64,000 nt of DNA from Corynebacterium afermentans subsp. lipophilum (GTDB taxonomy: Bacteria; Actinomycetota; Actinomycetes; Mycobacteriales; Mycobacteriaceae), in the NCBI RefSeq assembly GCF_030408375.1, contig NZ_CP046530.1, positions 558,001 through 622,000 on the forward strand, read 5' to 3'. Every line of letters begins with the position of its first letter. Position 1 is the first letter of the stretch. Under the pieces are notes generated by a model. It did no database searches. It saw only the letters and a list, made by a program, of their open reading frames with translations, and had not been told where the DNA came from. Positions 27,095 to 34,713 of this stretch are shown one piece after another. The position numbers and the translations under genes are program-made.

Positions 27095-27133
27095 AACAAC
27101 ACCCCCGACAGAGGCTTTGTCGGGGGTGTTGTT
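27095..27133. terminator. Bidirectional terminator next to xis-like gene
   Basis: A perfect 16-bp stem (27095-27110 with 27118-27133), core ACACCCCCGACA, and 7-base loop. Read on the minus strand it ends in TTGTTTTGG just after the xis-like gene. The stretch 26901-27094 before it holds no recognisable gene. Confidence 0.75.
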
Positions 27134-27153
27134 GTGTATCGACTACAAGGTGT

Positions 27154-27369
27154 TCAGTAGTGGCTATCGATCCAGTCTTCTAGGTCTTGCGTCCTGTAGA
27201 TCACTTTGCCGCGTACTTTTGTGAACGGCGGGCCGCTGCCCTCAGAGCGCAAATTGGCCAAGGTCTTCATGCTCAAGCCCACAAACGCCGCAGCGTCTGC
27301 TGTGCTCATGGCGTAGACTGACATAGGTTCTGTCTCTGCAACACGCAGCGTCTTCACGTCTTCTGACAT
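27154..27369 (-). CDS. Excisionase-like helix-turn-helix protein
   Basis: The protein has 71 residues from ATG 27369. The core MSTADAAAFVGLSMKTLANL...GPPFTKVRGKVIYRTQDLEDWIDSHY is the HTH_17/AlpA-Xis pattern: a winged helix that reads and bends DNA. It is divergent from the integrase gene about 300 bases away, the normal arrangement for a recombination directionality factor that also regulates int or rep. Confidence 0.82.
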   Translation of the reverse strand: MSEDVKTLRVAETEPMSVYAMSTADAAAFVGLSMKTLANLRSEGSGPPFTKVRGKVIYRTQDLEDWIDSHY

Positions 27370-27561
27370 GGGAAAATCACTCTCTGTAGATCCAAGAGTG
27401 CCCACGTCATCTCGCTGGCAGTACGTCTACTGTGTGCCCAGCACCGGTTGCTTTACTCTTCTGCCGTGCTCGTTCACACCCAACCTCTGGTGCTCACACG
27501 GCAACTCGGCTCCTACATCGAGCGCGGGCGAGTGGCCACCTCGTTGTCCCCGCACTGGCAC

Positions 27562-27591
27562 TTGAGCGTTGTGCTCACACGAGACTATACA
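27562..27591 (+). promoter_or_regulatory. Predicted promoter of the integrase gene
   Basis: TTGAGC (27562-27567) and TATACA (27586-27591) are 18 bases apart and 85 bases upstream of the integrase start. The surrounding 27370-27675 interval has no credible gene. Confidence 0.45.
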
Positions 27592-27675
27592 TCCTTACGG
27601 TTCCCTGTGCTACCCTGCGATTCCCGATACAAAACAACAACGACCCCTTTACTGTCTCGCTAGTACACAACTAGA

Positions 27676-29037
27676 ATGGGTCTCATGAGTACAAAAAAGA
27701 GAACAAAAAAGGGTGCAGCGCGCACGAAGCTAGCGCCCGGTGAGCACTCAATTGACCGCGCAGCAGTGCAAACGAAACCAGGCGGTGTCAAGGTCATCCG
27801 TTGGCAAGGCACGCTTCCTGACGGCAAGAAAATCCCACGGCAAAAGACGGAGATGACCACACGCTCAGATCGTGCGCTTCGCGACAAAGCGAAAGCAAGG
27901 TGGGAAGCCCTGGTGCAAAGCCAGCATTCCACCGTCGAGAGCACGATGGCTATGACCCGCTACATCGATGACGTGGTTTCGCCTGCGCTTGAGAAAGCAC
28001 TGGCATCCGAGCACATCAAACCGAAGACGTACAAGCGCCATGCTTTGTCGCTGAAGCACCTACGCAGCGCGTTTGACGGCTACAGCATCAGTGATGCTGT
28101 GCGTTTTCGAACCATGGAGCGCGCGCTGATCGACATTGCCTACGCCCACGGGCACGAGTCCGCACGTCAGTGTCGTACAGTCCTATCGAAATACATCCTC
28201 GGTTCGCTTCGTCGTGATGAGCTCATTCAGGGCAACCCGTTGGCAGGCATGTCCATCGATCTACCGAAGGTGAAGAAGACCACCAAGGGCTCGTCCAGCG
28301 ACGTCACCCTGACGCTAGAAGAGTACGAGCGAGTGGTGGACCACTTGCTTGAGCGCGACACGACAGTGCCGCTGCCACCGGGAACCGACAGGCGCGGTTC
28401 GTCAATTAGACTGCACCAAAACATCGTGCGCGCAGCACTCATCCAAGCTGGTATCGGACTTCGCATCGGTGAAGTCGTGGAGCTGCGTTTTAGCGATATG
28501 GCGGTCGATGCAGACAATCACATGCTTGCCCCAGTTAGCCCAGAGAAATCCAAAACGCATCGGGGCCGAAACGTCCCCTTGGTCAACCCTCGTATCGAGG
28601 AATACATCGCCAAGCTTGCGCGCTCTAGCAATCCAGATGACTTGATCGTCGGTGCGCCAGCTGATCCGACAAAGGTGTGGGACTCTAACGCGGCCAGTAA
28701 AGCTGCCACCAAGCTTTTCAAGGACATGGCCAAGGTGCTCAACATGCCGAAATTGGCGCAGATGACGTCGCACTCCTGGCGTGCCACCCTCAACACCTTG
28801 ACTGCCCCCTTCATCCCGCTCGAAGTACGCGCTGCGTACTTCGGCCACTCGCAGGAGGTCAATATCCGCTACTACACGGACATGACAGCGGTGGATCTGA
28901 TGCGCGGTGCGCTGCAGTCCCAAACGGACGCCGACGATGCCGCTGAGCCGGATGGAGACACCCAGGCGCCTCAGCCGCGACTTACCGTCGTGACTGAGGA
29001 AGAGCCGTCCGCCGATGACCCCGACATTGCGGTCTAG
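27676..29037 (+). CDS. int: Tyrosine integrase
   Basis: The protein has 453 residues (ATG 27676; a second ATG at 27685 is possible). It has a basic N-terminus, probably the arm-binding domain, a SAM-like core-binding domain (about 95-200) and a catalytic domain with every key residue: R263 (GLRIGEVVEL), H366 and R369 (SHSWR), H391 (YFGHS) and the nucleophile Y399 or Y400 (IRYYTDM). The acidic C-terminal tail is dispensable-looking. It lies 150 bases from attR and should catalyse insertion into tRNA-fMet. Confidence 0.92.
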   Translation: MGLMSTKKRTKKGAARTKLAPGEHSIDRAAVQTKPGGVKVIRWQGTLPDGKKIPRQKTEMTTRSDRALRDKAKARWEALVQSQHSTVESTMAMTRYIDDVVSPALEKALASEHIKPKTYKRHALSLKHLRSAFDGYSISDAVRFRTMERALIDIAYAHGHESARQCRTVLSKYILGSLRRDELIQGNPLAGMSIDLPKVKKTTKGSSSDVTLTLEEYERVVDHLLERDTTVPLPPGTDRRGSSIRLHQNIVRAALIQAGIGLRIGEVVELRFSDMAVDADNHMLAPVSPEKSKTHRGRNVPLVNPRIEEYIAKLARSSNPDDLIVGAPADPTKVWDSNAASKAATKLFKDMAKVLNMPKLAQMTSHSWRATLNTLTAPFIPLEVRAAYFGHSQEVNIRYYTDMTAVDLMRGALQSQTDADDAAEPDGDTQAPQPRLTVVTEEEPSADDPDIAV

Positions 29038-29062
29038 TGGGGTGCTTTTGCCAGCTTCAAAT

Positions 29063-29085
29063 CGTCCCTATAAGCGTCCCTATAG
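29063..29085 (+). repeat. Tandem Int arm-type motif near attR
   Basis: Two copies of CGTCCCTATA (29063-29072 and 29075-29084) are spaced 12 bases apart, and the same decamer occurs at 13724-13733 beside attL. Just downstream, GTTCCCTAG occurs repeatedly (about 29101-29128). These fit integrase/Xis binding arms. Confidence 0.55.
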
Positions 29086-29187
29086 ATGCGGGAGGCATAG
29101 GGTTCCCTAGAGTTCCCTAGGGTTCCTGCCCCTATTAAAAGACCAGCTCAGCGGGGCTAACTTACCAGGGTATCGAACTGGATACGA

Positions 29188-29231
29188 ATAACCCAGAGGT
29201 CGTTGGTTCGAATCCAGCCCCCGCTACTAAG
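29188..29231 (+). repeat. attR: 44-bp direct repeat (tRNA-fMet 3' part)
   Basis: It repeats exactly bases 13617-13660, from the anticodon loop to the end of the tRNA. There is no 5' half of a tRNA here, so this copy is not a gene. Confidence 0.92.
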
Positions 29232-29233
29232 AT

Positions 29234-29277
29234 AAGGTCCCTACCAGTGCAAATGCTGGTAGGGGCCTTCTTTATTT
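29234..29277 (+). terminator. Terminator beyond attR (chromosomal side)
   Basis: A 14-bp stem (29234-29247 with 29256-29269) and 8-base loop, followed by CTTTATTTT. It is likely the original terminator of tRNA-fMet before the element inserted. Confidence 0.8.
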
Positions 29278-29278
29278 T

Positions 29279-29500
29279 GTGATCGGATCGCCATTTGGTG
29301 CACTACGTGGTGCACTAGGGTCAAAATCCTGCACCAAACGGAACTGCGACGCTCCAACGAAGCGGCGCAGGTTTTCGGGGCATTGCTTAGTGATTGCTAG
29401 GACGGCAGCAACGAAGGAACGCCACGGGAGCCGGCAGTTCGAGGAAAGCAACTGCGAACTGCTGTGCAAGTCTCACAACCGCGCCAAAGGTAACGCTTAA
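29279..29500 (+). pseudogene. HNH endonuclease remnant
   Basis: The last 25 codons read SRQFEESNCELLCKSHNRAKGNA, the C-terminal half of an HNH motif (N-x-x-LLC-x-x-HN-x-x-K). The N-terminal half with the first catalytic His and the zinc CxxC pairs is missing or frameshifted. It lies directly beyond attR, so it probably belongs to an older insertion at the same tRNA. Confidence 0.5.
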
Positions 29501-29530
29501 CCAGCGGCGACGCGGGGATCTAACAATGCT

Positions 29531-29673
29531 GCGTCGCTAGCGCTCGCACCCAGCGAGCGAGCATCAGGCTGCGCTAGCGACGCTCAGCACGCTTCAGGTG
29601 CGGTGGTGCCGTGGCAGGGCGCGACCGGCAGAGCCGGACTGAATACGGGATTGCCCACGTACACCCCGTATTC
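29531..29673. promoter_or_regulatory. Hairpins upstream of the third DUF4192 gene
   Basis: A 13-bp inverted repeat GCGTCGCTAGCGC (29531-29543 with 29571-29583), with further pairing inside, is followed by a 9-bp stem GAATACGGG (29641-29649 with 29665-29673). The second hairpin ends six bases before AAAGGAG, the ribosome-binding site of the DUF4192 gene, like the hairpin before the first DUF4192 gene. Confidence 0.55.
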
Positions 29674-29691
29674 GTGCAAAGGAGCACTGCC

Positions 29692-30714
29692 ATGTCCACT
29701 CATTCCCACACGCTTGCATCTCACGGCGAGATCCTCGCGAACCTCCCCGGCATCCTCGGCTTCTACCCGAACAACTCGCTGATCCTCGCGTTCTTCGTCG
29801 ACGGCGAGGGCGTCGACACCGTCCGCCTCGGCCCGGTCGCGCGGTTCGACCTGGACGAAGCTGTTGCAAAGCTCACCGAGAGCCGCGAGCGGTTCGCAGC
29901 GTGGGCCCACCACCTCGAACTCGACGCTGTTATCGCGTACATGATCAGCGACGACATTGCACAGCCGATCTTCGACGAGACGGCCACGTACCTCACCAGC
30001 GGGGCAGTGCACCTACCGCCGCTGCTCGGGGTGGTGCAGGTGCCTGAGATCGTCACCGGGGCTGCGTGGTGGTCTGTGTACCAGCATCCGCTCATCGACG
30101 AGCCGCGCCACGGCGTTGTCGGCGAGGTCGCCGCATCGGCGGCGCTGCGGCAGATGCTAGAGCACACCGGCGAGCTGCCGGAGCCGAGCAAAGACGACAT
30201 CGAGGCACGGTTGAACAGCACCGATCACGGCATCGACGCTGCCGAGCACGCCGACATCATCGAAGACGCGCTGGCGTATATCCCGCCCATGTTCTCCGAC
30301 GTGCTGCAGCGTGAATACGAGCAGGCGGCGGCAGGAATAACCCAGCCGAGCACGCGCGCTGTTCGATCGGCGCTGAAATGCTTCACTACAAAGCGCTTGC
30401 GAGACGCGCTGCTCGCGGCGCTGCTCGATGACCCGCAGGCTGGCCTTGCGTTCATAGAGCAGGTTATGCGCGCTGTCCCGACCAGCTGGCCGGGGATGCG
30501 GGCGCAGCTCACCGCCACTGTCGCAGTGCTCGCGCACGCCACCGGCCAGCCGGGACTAGCTGGCGTGGCTGCGCAGCGAGCCACCGAGATCGGGCCAGAC
30601 GAGAACTTCCCGTCGCTGGTGGCGAAGCTGACCGATATCGGCCAGGGCGAGCGGATGGTCGAGCTTGTCCGCGAAGGCGCCGAGAAGACCCGCACGATCT
30701 TGTTTGCCGAGTAG
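29692..30714 (+). CDS. DUF4192 domain protein (third copy)
   Basis: The protein has 340 residues from ATG 29692, which follows AAAGGAG; a longer frame upstream runs through a hairpin. The family opening is clear (ASHGEILANLPGILGFYPNNSLILAFFVDG) and the block TTKRLRDALLAALLDDPQAGLAF matches the DUF4192 proteins of the neighbouring element. It is followed by a 47-codon ORF and ssb on the same strand. Lying outside the att repeats, it probably derives from a separate mobile element. Confidence 0.85.
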   Translation: MSTHSHTLASHGEILANLPGILGFYPNNSLILAFFVDGEGVDTVRLGPVARFDLDEAVAKLTESRERFAAWAHHLELDAVIAYMISDDIAQPIFDETATYLTSGAVHLPPLLGVVQVPEIVTGAAWWSVYQHPLIDEPRHGVVGEVAASAALRQMLEHTGELPEPSKDDIEARLNSTDHGIDAAEHADIIEDALAYIPPMFSDVLQREYEQAAAGITQPSTRAVRSALKCFTTKRLRDALLAALLDDPQAGLAFIEQVMRAVPTSWPGMRAQLTATVAVLAHATGQPGLAGVAAQRATEIGPDENFPSLVAKLTDIGQGERMVELVREGAEKTRTILFAE

Positions 30715-30872
30715 CACCACACACCCCGTTGCAGCAATGCAATGGGGTTTCTTTTTCTCGTCGGCCGTGGCTTGCAGAGATGCACACCTAGCGGGGCGGG
30801 GGAGAACCCCCTAGACAGCAGAGCTGTCTCCAACAGACGGATTGACCATCAATCCGAACAAGGAGGCACGTG

Positions 30873-31016
30873 ATGCGCGACATCACCCACACCGACCTGG
30901 AACTGCTCTACCAGCTCGCCGACGGCATCGACGGCGAGGACGCCGATCCGGGCGCAGCGCAAGAACTGCGCGACCTAGAGGCGGCAGGCACACCGCTGCC
31001 CTGGGCAGTGCTGTAA
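30873..31016 (+). CDS. Small acidic hypothetical protein
   Basis: The protein has 47 residues. ATG 30873 is preceded by an excellent ribosome-binding site (AAGGAGG), and codon use fits the neighbours. The protein is acidic (ELLYQLADGIDGEDADPG) and ends PLPWAVL. It lies between the DUF4192 gene and ssb and is probably co-transcribed with them. No family recognised. Confidence 0.6.
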   Translation: MRDITHTDLELLYQLADGIDGEDADPGAAQELRDLEAAGTPLPWAVL

Positions 31017-31107
31017 CGACAGCTCAACCACCCCGCAGCAGCAAAGCAGCTGCTTAAGTACCCAAATTGCACGGCAAATCACACCCACTCACGTAAGGAG
31101 AACCATC

Positions 31108-31539
31108 ATGTCCAACCCCTTCAACAACGGCACCATCGTCGGCAACGCAGCTCGCGCACCCAAGCTGTTCGAGCACGCAAACGGTGGCGCGACGGTGAAA
31201 CTCAGCGTCTATGCGCGCAACACCTTCAAGAACAAGACCACCGGCAAGGTGGAGTCCGAGATCGTGGAGCTGACCGGCTACGTCCAGGACGCGAAGAACC
31301 CCGGCGTGTTCGGCTGCATCGGCTCCGGCGATCGCGTCGCGGTGAGCTACTCGCTGAAAACCGACTTCTACACCGACAAGGACGGTGTGAAGCACTACCC
31401 GCTGGTCGCACGCATCGACACCGTGCAGCTGATCGACTCCAAGAAAGAGTCCGCTGCGCGCGCAGCCCGTCGCGGAGGCGAGGCGGCGAACGCCGCCCTG
31501 GCTGGCGCTGACGCCGACAACGACGAAGCACCGTTCTAA
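31108..31539 (+). CDS. ssb: Single-stranded DNA-binding protein (plasmid/element type)
   Basis: The protein has 143 residues; the start follows AAGGAG. It has an OB-fold SSB core (NNGTIVGNAARAPKLFEHANGG to about residue 112), a short Ala-rich linker and an acidic tip DNDEAPF, the conserved end that recruits repair proteins. It is shorter than chromosomal actinobacterial SSB, which fits an element-borne copy such as those in plasmid leading regions. Confidence 0.87.
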   Translation: MSNPFNNGTIVGNAARAPKLFEHANGGATVKLSVYARNTFKNKTTGKVESEIVELTGYVQDAKNPGVFGCIGSGDRVAVSYSLKTDFYTDKDGVKHYPLVARIDTVQLIDSKKESAARAARRGGEAANAALAGADADNDEAPF

Positions 31540-31547
31540 CAACGACA

Positions 31548-31576
31548 CCCGCAGGGAAACCTGCGGGGTAATTTTT
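31548..31576 (+). terminator. Terminator of ssb
   Basis: An 8-bp stem CCCGCAGG with GAAA tetraloop (31548-31567), then GTAATTTTTT. Confidence 0.85.
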
Positions 31577-31619
31577 TCAACTATTTCACGGTGTTGATCC
31601 AGCTCGTTCACGGCCTTAC

Positions 31620-31986
31620 CCAACTGAACAAAACCCAACAGCCCTAGCATCAGCTTGGCGATCGGGGAGGAGTCTTTTGAGTAGGTCTGTCCCTCCTTGA
31701 GGAACTTCACCGACACTCCTTTGCTGACTAGCTCGTCAACAATGGCGTACAGATCCGTCAGTGAACGCGCGCACCGATCCATCGACGTGACGACAAGCTG
31801 ATCTCCTGCACGGACATATCGCATTGCTTCATCAAGTCCAGGGCGCTCACGCGATCCACCACTGGCCTTATCCGTGTAATAGGTGAAGACCTTCTCTGCC
31901 TTGAGTTGTTCAATCTGACGATCAAGGTTCTGATCTTTCGAACTCACCCGGGCATAGCCCACCTTTTGTCCTGAGATCGCACCCAA
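31620..31986 (-). pseudogene. Truncated Tn3-type serine resolvase
   Basis: About 120 codons of a serine recombinase catalytic domain are intact: VGYARVSSKDQNLDRQ with the nucleophilic serine, DKASGGSRERPGLDE, and VTSMDRCARSLTDLYAIV. After IAKLMLGLLG the homology stops where AxAEFERxLI is expected, and the frame runs antisense into the ssb terminator. The DNA-binding domain is lost. This is a transposon remnant at the edge of the mercury region. Confidence 0.75.
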
Positions 31987-32277
31987 CTGTTCAGTGATCT
32001 CCAGAGGCAGTGACGGTTCTGTTCCGTTAGTCTTGGAACTAACCCTAGCGAACAGGAAGTTTTGTCATTCACAAATTGTTCGCTTGGGGTGTACCCCAAA
32101 AGCCTCATGTCTCGATTATGCCTCACAAACCCCTACCGAGCACCACCCTGCGACAACTTAGGGCGAGGCGCTTTAGTGAGACGGGGAGGAGGCCAATTGC
32201 CCCATGAAACGGTCTCACATTCCAGTTCCTGCCGGGTGTCTCATAAAACTTTAGGTTTTCAGGACGCTCCGCGACCG
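31987..32277. other. Non-coding junction DNA
   Basis: No gene seen. It contains short A/T-rich stretches and the inverted GGGGTGTACCCC at about 32086. A resolvase res site would be expected here, but no clear set of resolvase half-sites could be identified by eye. Confidence 0.4.
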
Positions 32278-32492
32278 CTAGTGGGCCATATAAGCGAGTC
32301 GGGTGTGGCCATCGACAGCGGCATGGACGTGGTCGAACCCGATCGGGTCTTCCGGTCGCGGATCGGTCGTGGACTCGCCAACCGCCGCTGTCGGGGATGC
32401 GGCTGAGTTTCTTCACATCGATATGGATGAGCTTGCCTGGCCACCAGCAACGCTCTCGCATGCGTGGTCAAGCGGGCGTTACCGTTGGGCAT
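32278..32492 (-). pseudogene. IS481-family transposase remnant
   Basis: Three pieces of an IS481 transposase can be read in different frames: MPNGNARLTTHARALLV (N-terminus), LIHIDVKKLSRIPDSGGWRV (catalytic core with the first Asp) and FDHVHAAVDGHTRLAYMAH (second Asp region). A deletion lies between the first two and a frameshift before the third, so it is inactive. Confidence 0.75.
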
Positions 32493-32816
32493 AGAGGCCT
32501 CCTGGCAGTGAAGAACTAGACAGCTCCACTAAGCCAGGAGGCCTAGCTATTTCACAAGACCGAAAGTGCCACCAACGTCACGGTCGAGTACAACTAGTGG
32601 GTGTCACTGTGGCTTTCCGAAGTTCACCACACTGACGTTCCCGTCATTGCGGGGGGCGGTACAGAGGGCTCCTGACGGCTTGCCCGAAGCACTCTGCACG
32701 AATTGACTTCCGGCCTGATGCCGCTGTACCAACCTGTCCTGATAGGCGGGCGCCTCGTTTGCCAGAAGATGGGCAAGCTTCCCTCTCCCCCTTGCTTTTT
32801 GGGAGTCCTCGGCCAG
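32493..32816. other. Non-coding DNA between IS481 remnant and mer operon
   Basis: It holds a 12-bp inverted repeat AGGCCTCCTGGC (32495-32506 with 32533-32544), possibly left from an IS end or a terminator. No gene is supported in the rest, which is probably the 3' flank of the mercury operon. Confidence 0.5.
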
Positions 32817-33773
32817 CTACGGGATCGTGCCTGGCCGGTCCTCGGTCGAGTTGTTGTCCGGAGTTGGTGTGCAGCAGTCGGGTTCCCCGCTTTGCCCGGG
32901 GCCCTCGCCTGTGGGCGGTGTTCCCTGTCTGATGCGCAGTCTCCTGCGCCGGTTGAGGGCGGCCAATGCCGATGCGAGCACCACGGCTGCGGCGAGGGCT
33001 GCGATCAGGGTGCTGTTGTCGCTGATCCAGGCGCTGGCGGCGGCTGACCATACGGCGAGGCTGTTGGCCTGTGCGGTTCCGCCGGTGGCGGCGGGATACC
33101 AATACCAGCTGAGGTAGGCGCCGGTTATGGTGAGGATGAAGGCGGCGATGCGGTTGCTGTGCTTGGCGAGGCCGGTGATACTTCGCCCGAGGGCGGCCCC
33201 GGCGATGGCCGTGCCTGCCGAAACGAGCATCAGGACAGTGGCCGAGCCTGCGGCGTAGGCGGCGAAGACCGCGAGCAGCCCGGCGTAGCTGGCGACGGCC
33301 TGGGCTTGGGCGATCACGGCCAGGAGCACCCCGAGGGTGCAGCCGAGGGATGCTGCGGCGTATCCGACCCCGAAGGCCACCATGCGCCCGGGTTTGTGAC
33401 CTGCCCCTGCGGCTTCTTGTGTGCGGGGTTTCGTGGCCCAGGCCGGCAGACGGAGCCGTGGTGTGAGTCCGGTGAGCATGGCCAGGCCCAGCAGGAGAAG
33501 GATCACCCCGGTGGCCATTCCCAGCCAGGGCGCTGCGCTGATCAGGGTCCTGGCGCCCGCGCTGACGATCAGCCCGAAGGCTGCCAGGGTCCCGGCGAAG
33601 CCGAGGCTGAGCGCGAGCCCGGCCCGGAGCCCGTGGGCCAGACGCAGCGCGAGCGGGCGCGTCCGGGCGTCCCCGATGGTCTGGGCTATCCAGGCGGGCA
33701 GGAGGGCGAAACCGCAGGGATTGACCGGGGCAATCATTCCAGCGGCGAAGGCCAGGGCAAGCAGGGCTGTCAT
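32817..33773 (-). CDS. CcdA/DsbD-type thiol-disulfide membrane transporter of the mer operon
   Basis: The protein has 318 residues with about seven to eight membrane segments. Its two functional cysteines lie in membrane segments 1 and 4: VNPCGFALLP and SLGCTLGVLL, the classical CcdA pair. It carries electrons from cytoplasmic thioredoxin to the outside. The hydrophilic tail has a CC pair (PDCCTPTP) that might bind Hg(II). The start overlaps the upstream lipoprotein gene by 4 bases, so the two act together: the transporter probably reduces the thioredoxin-like lipoprotein. Confidence 0.87.
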   Translation of the reverse strand: MTALLALAFAAGMIAPVNPCGFALLPAWIAQTIGDARTRPLALRLAHGLRAGLALSLGFAGTLAAFGLIVSAGARTLISAAPWLGMATGVILLLLGLAMLTGLTPRLRLPAWATKPRTQEAAGAGHKPGRMVAFGVGYAAASLGCTLGVLLAVIAQAQAVASYAGLLAVFAAYAAGSATVLMLVSAGTAIAGAALGRSITGLAKHSNRIAAFILTITGAYLSWYWYPAATGGTAQANSLAVWSAAASAWISDNSTLIAALAAAVVLASALAALNRRRRLRIRQGTPPTGEGPGQSGEPDCCTPTPDNNSTEDRPGTIP

Positions 33774-34333
33774 TGGGCACCGGCCTTGGTGAGTTCTTCT
33801 TGGATCTTTTCCGCAGACGGGTCGGTGGCCCGGAAGGTAACGTCGCCCTTCGCGTCGACCACCACCAGGGTGCTTATGGAGGTGACCTTGTACCGGGTGG
33901 TCAGTGTGGCCTCGGTGTCGATGACGGCAGGGAGCTCAGGGGCCTTGATGTAATCGCGGAATCCGTTGATGGTCTCCTTCGGTTCTCGGGGGTCCACGTC
34001 CACCAGGAGGTAGTCGGCCGAGCTTCCCAGGGCCGTGGAGGCCTTGTTCAGGGAATCGGCCCCTTCCACACACTCACCGCATCCGGCAGAGAAGAAGAAC
34101 AGTGCTGCGGGCTTACCGTCCGGGATGGTCCGGGTAGTGCCGTCAATGTCGGAGACCGTAACAGCAACGGCACCGGCCGCGTCGGGCGACGAACCGCCTG
34201 GCGCGGCCGACGGGCCGCTCGGTGAGCTGGCGCAGGCGGTTGTCAGTGCCATGACCGCTGCCAGAAACAGGGCGGAGGCGAGGTGCCTGGGCCGGGGAAC
34301 GGACAGAGAACGGCGGGATCTCGGGTATGTCAT
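33770..34333 (-). CDS. Thioredoxin-like lipoprotein of the mer operon
   Basis: The protein has 187 residues from ATG 34333 with AAGGAA upstream. The signal peptide ends in lipobox LTTAC. The mature part is a redoxin fold with a CGEC active site (FFSAGCGECVEGADSL) and the usual cis-Pro region (LPAVIDTEATLTTRYKV). It should be held on the outer face of the membrane and cycle with CcdA, possibly keeping Hg-binding cysteines reduced or passing Hg(II) to the membrane carrier. Overlaps the ccdA-like start by 4 bases. Confidence 0.85.
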   Translation of the reverse strand: MTYPRSRRSLSVPRPRHLASALFLAAVMALTTACASSPSGPSAAPGGSSPDAAGAVAVTVSDIDGTTRTIPDGKPAALFFFSAGCGECVEGADSLNKASTALGSSADYLLVDVDPREPKETINGFRDYIKAPELPAVIDTEATLTTRYKVTSISTLVVVDAKGDVTFRATDPSAEKIQEELTKAGAQ

Positions 34334-34371
34334 GGTGTCTGGTGGTTCCTTCCAGGAATGGGGATGGGGAC

Positions 34372-34695
34372 TCAGGCGGTGCCGTGGTCGGTGCGGTGGT
34401 GCTCGGGGGATGCGGGAGGGCAGCAGTCGTCGGTCCTGCGGCGTTTTCGCTGCCTGGTGACGGCGATGATCCCGGCCAGGAGCACCGTGGCGGCCGCGAG
34501 TAACACGAGGGGATTTGAGAAGAATCCGGCGATCGCGCCGAGGGCTCCGGCGGCGATGAGGATGGGTCCTGCGCAGCACAGGATCATGGCCGCTGCTATG
34601 CCGATTCCTGCGGCCAGTGTGTGGTATCGCCCGGGGCGACCGGTCTGCCGGACGGGTTGATGGCCGGTGTCTGGCTGTTCTGGGTGCTGGGTCAT
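34372..34695 (-). CDS. MerT/MerF-like mercuric ion membrane protein
   Basis: The protein has 107 residues and two membrane segments (about 27-50 and 60-80). The first contains a vicinal cysteine pair (MILCCAGPILIAAGALG), as in MerT/MerF carriers, and a second CC pair lies in the cytoplasmic tail (DDCCPP). It probably imports Hg(II) for reduction by MerA. It is 18 bases downstream of merB. It is shorter than MerT and the subtype is not certain. Confidence 0.75.
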   Translation of the reverse strand: MTQHPEQPDTGHQPVRQTGRPGRYHTLAAGIGIAAAMILCCAGPILIAAGALGAIAGFFSNPLVLLAAATVLLAGIIAVTRQRKRRRTDDCCPPASPEHHRTDHGTA

Positions 34696-34713
34696 GTCAT
34701 GTCCTTTTAAAGC

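Larger units (their letters stand above)
13617..29231. mobile_element. Integrated mobilizable element at tRNA-fMet (about 15.6 kb)
   Basis: Bounded by perfect 44-bp direct repeats, it encodes at its right end a tyrosine integrase and a Xis-like protein, and inside a large HUH Rep, a MobV-like relaxase, an MmeI-like restriction enzyme, ArdA and two DUF4192 proteins. There is no T4SS, no coupling ATPase and no phage structural gene, so it is better called an integrative mobilizable element or integrated rolling-circle plasmid than an ICE or prophage. Gene content differs from the flanking core, which keeps the actinobacterial order up to the tRNA. Confidence 0.88.

Noticed and set aside
29188..29231. 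Second tRNA-Met gene
   Set aside because: Only the 3' half is present; the D arm and 5' acceptor are missing, so it is attR.
13617..29231. Prophage
   Set aside because: No capsid, terminase, portal, tail or lysis gene is seen; rep, mob and ardA point to a mobilizable element.
31054..31986. A 310-residue resolvase
   Set aside because: Only the first about 120 codons match; the remainder is antisense to ssb, so it is a truncated pseudogene.
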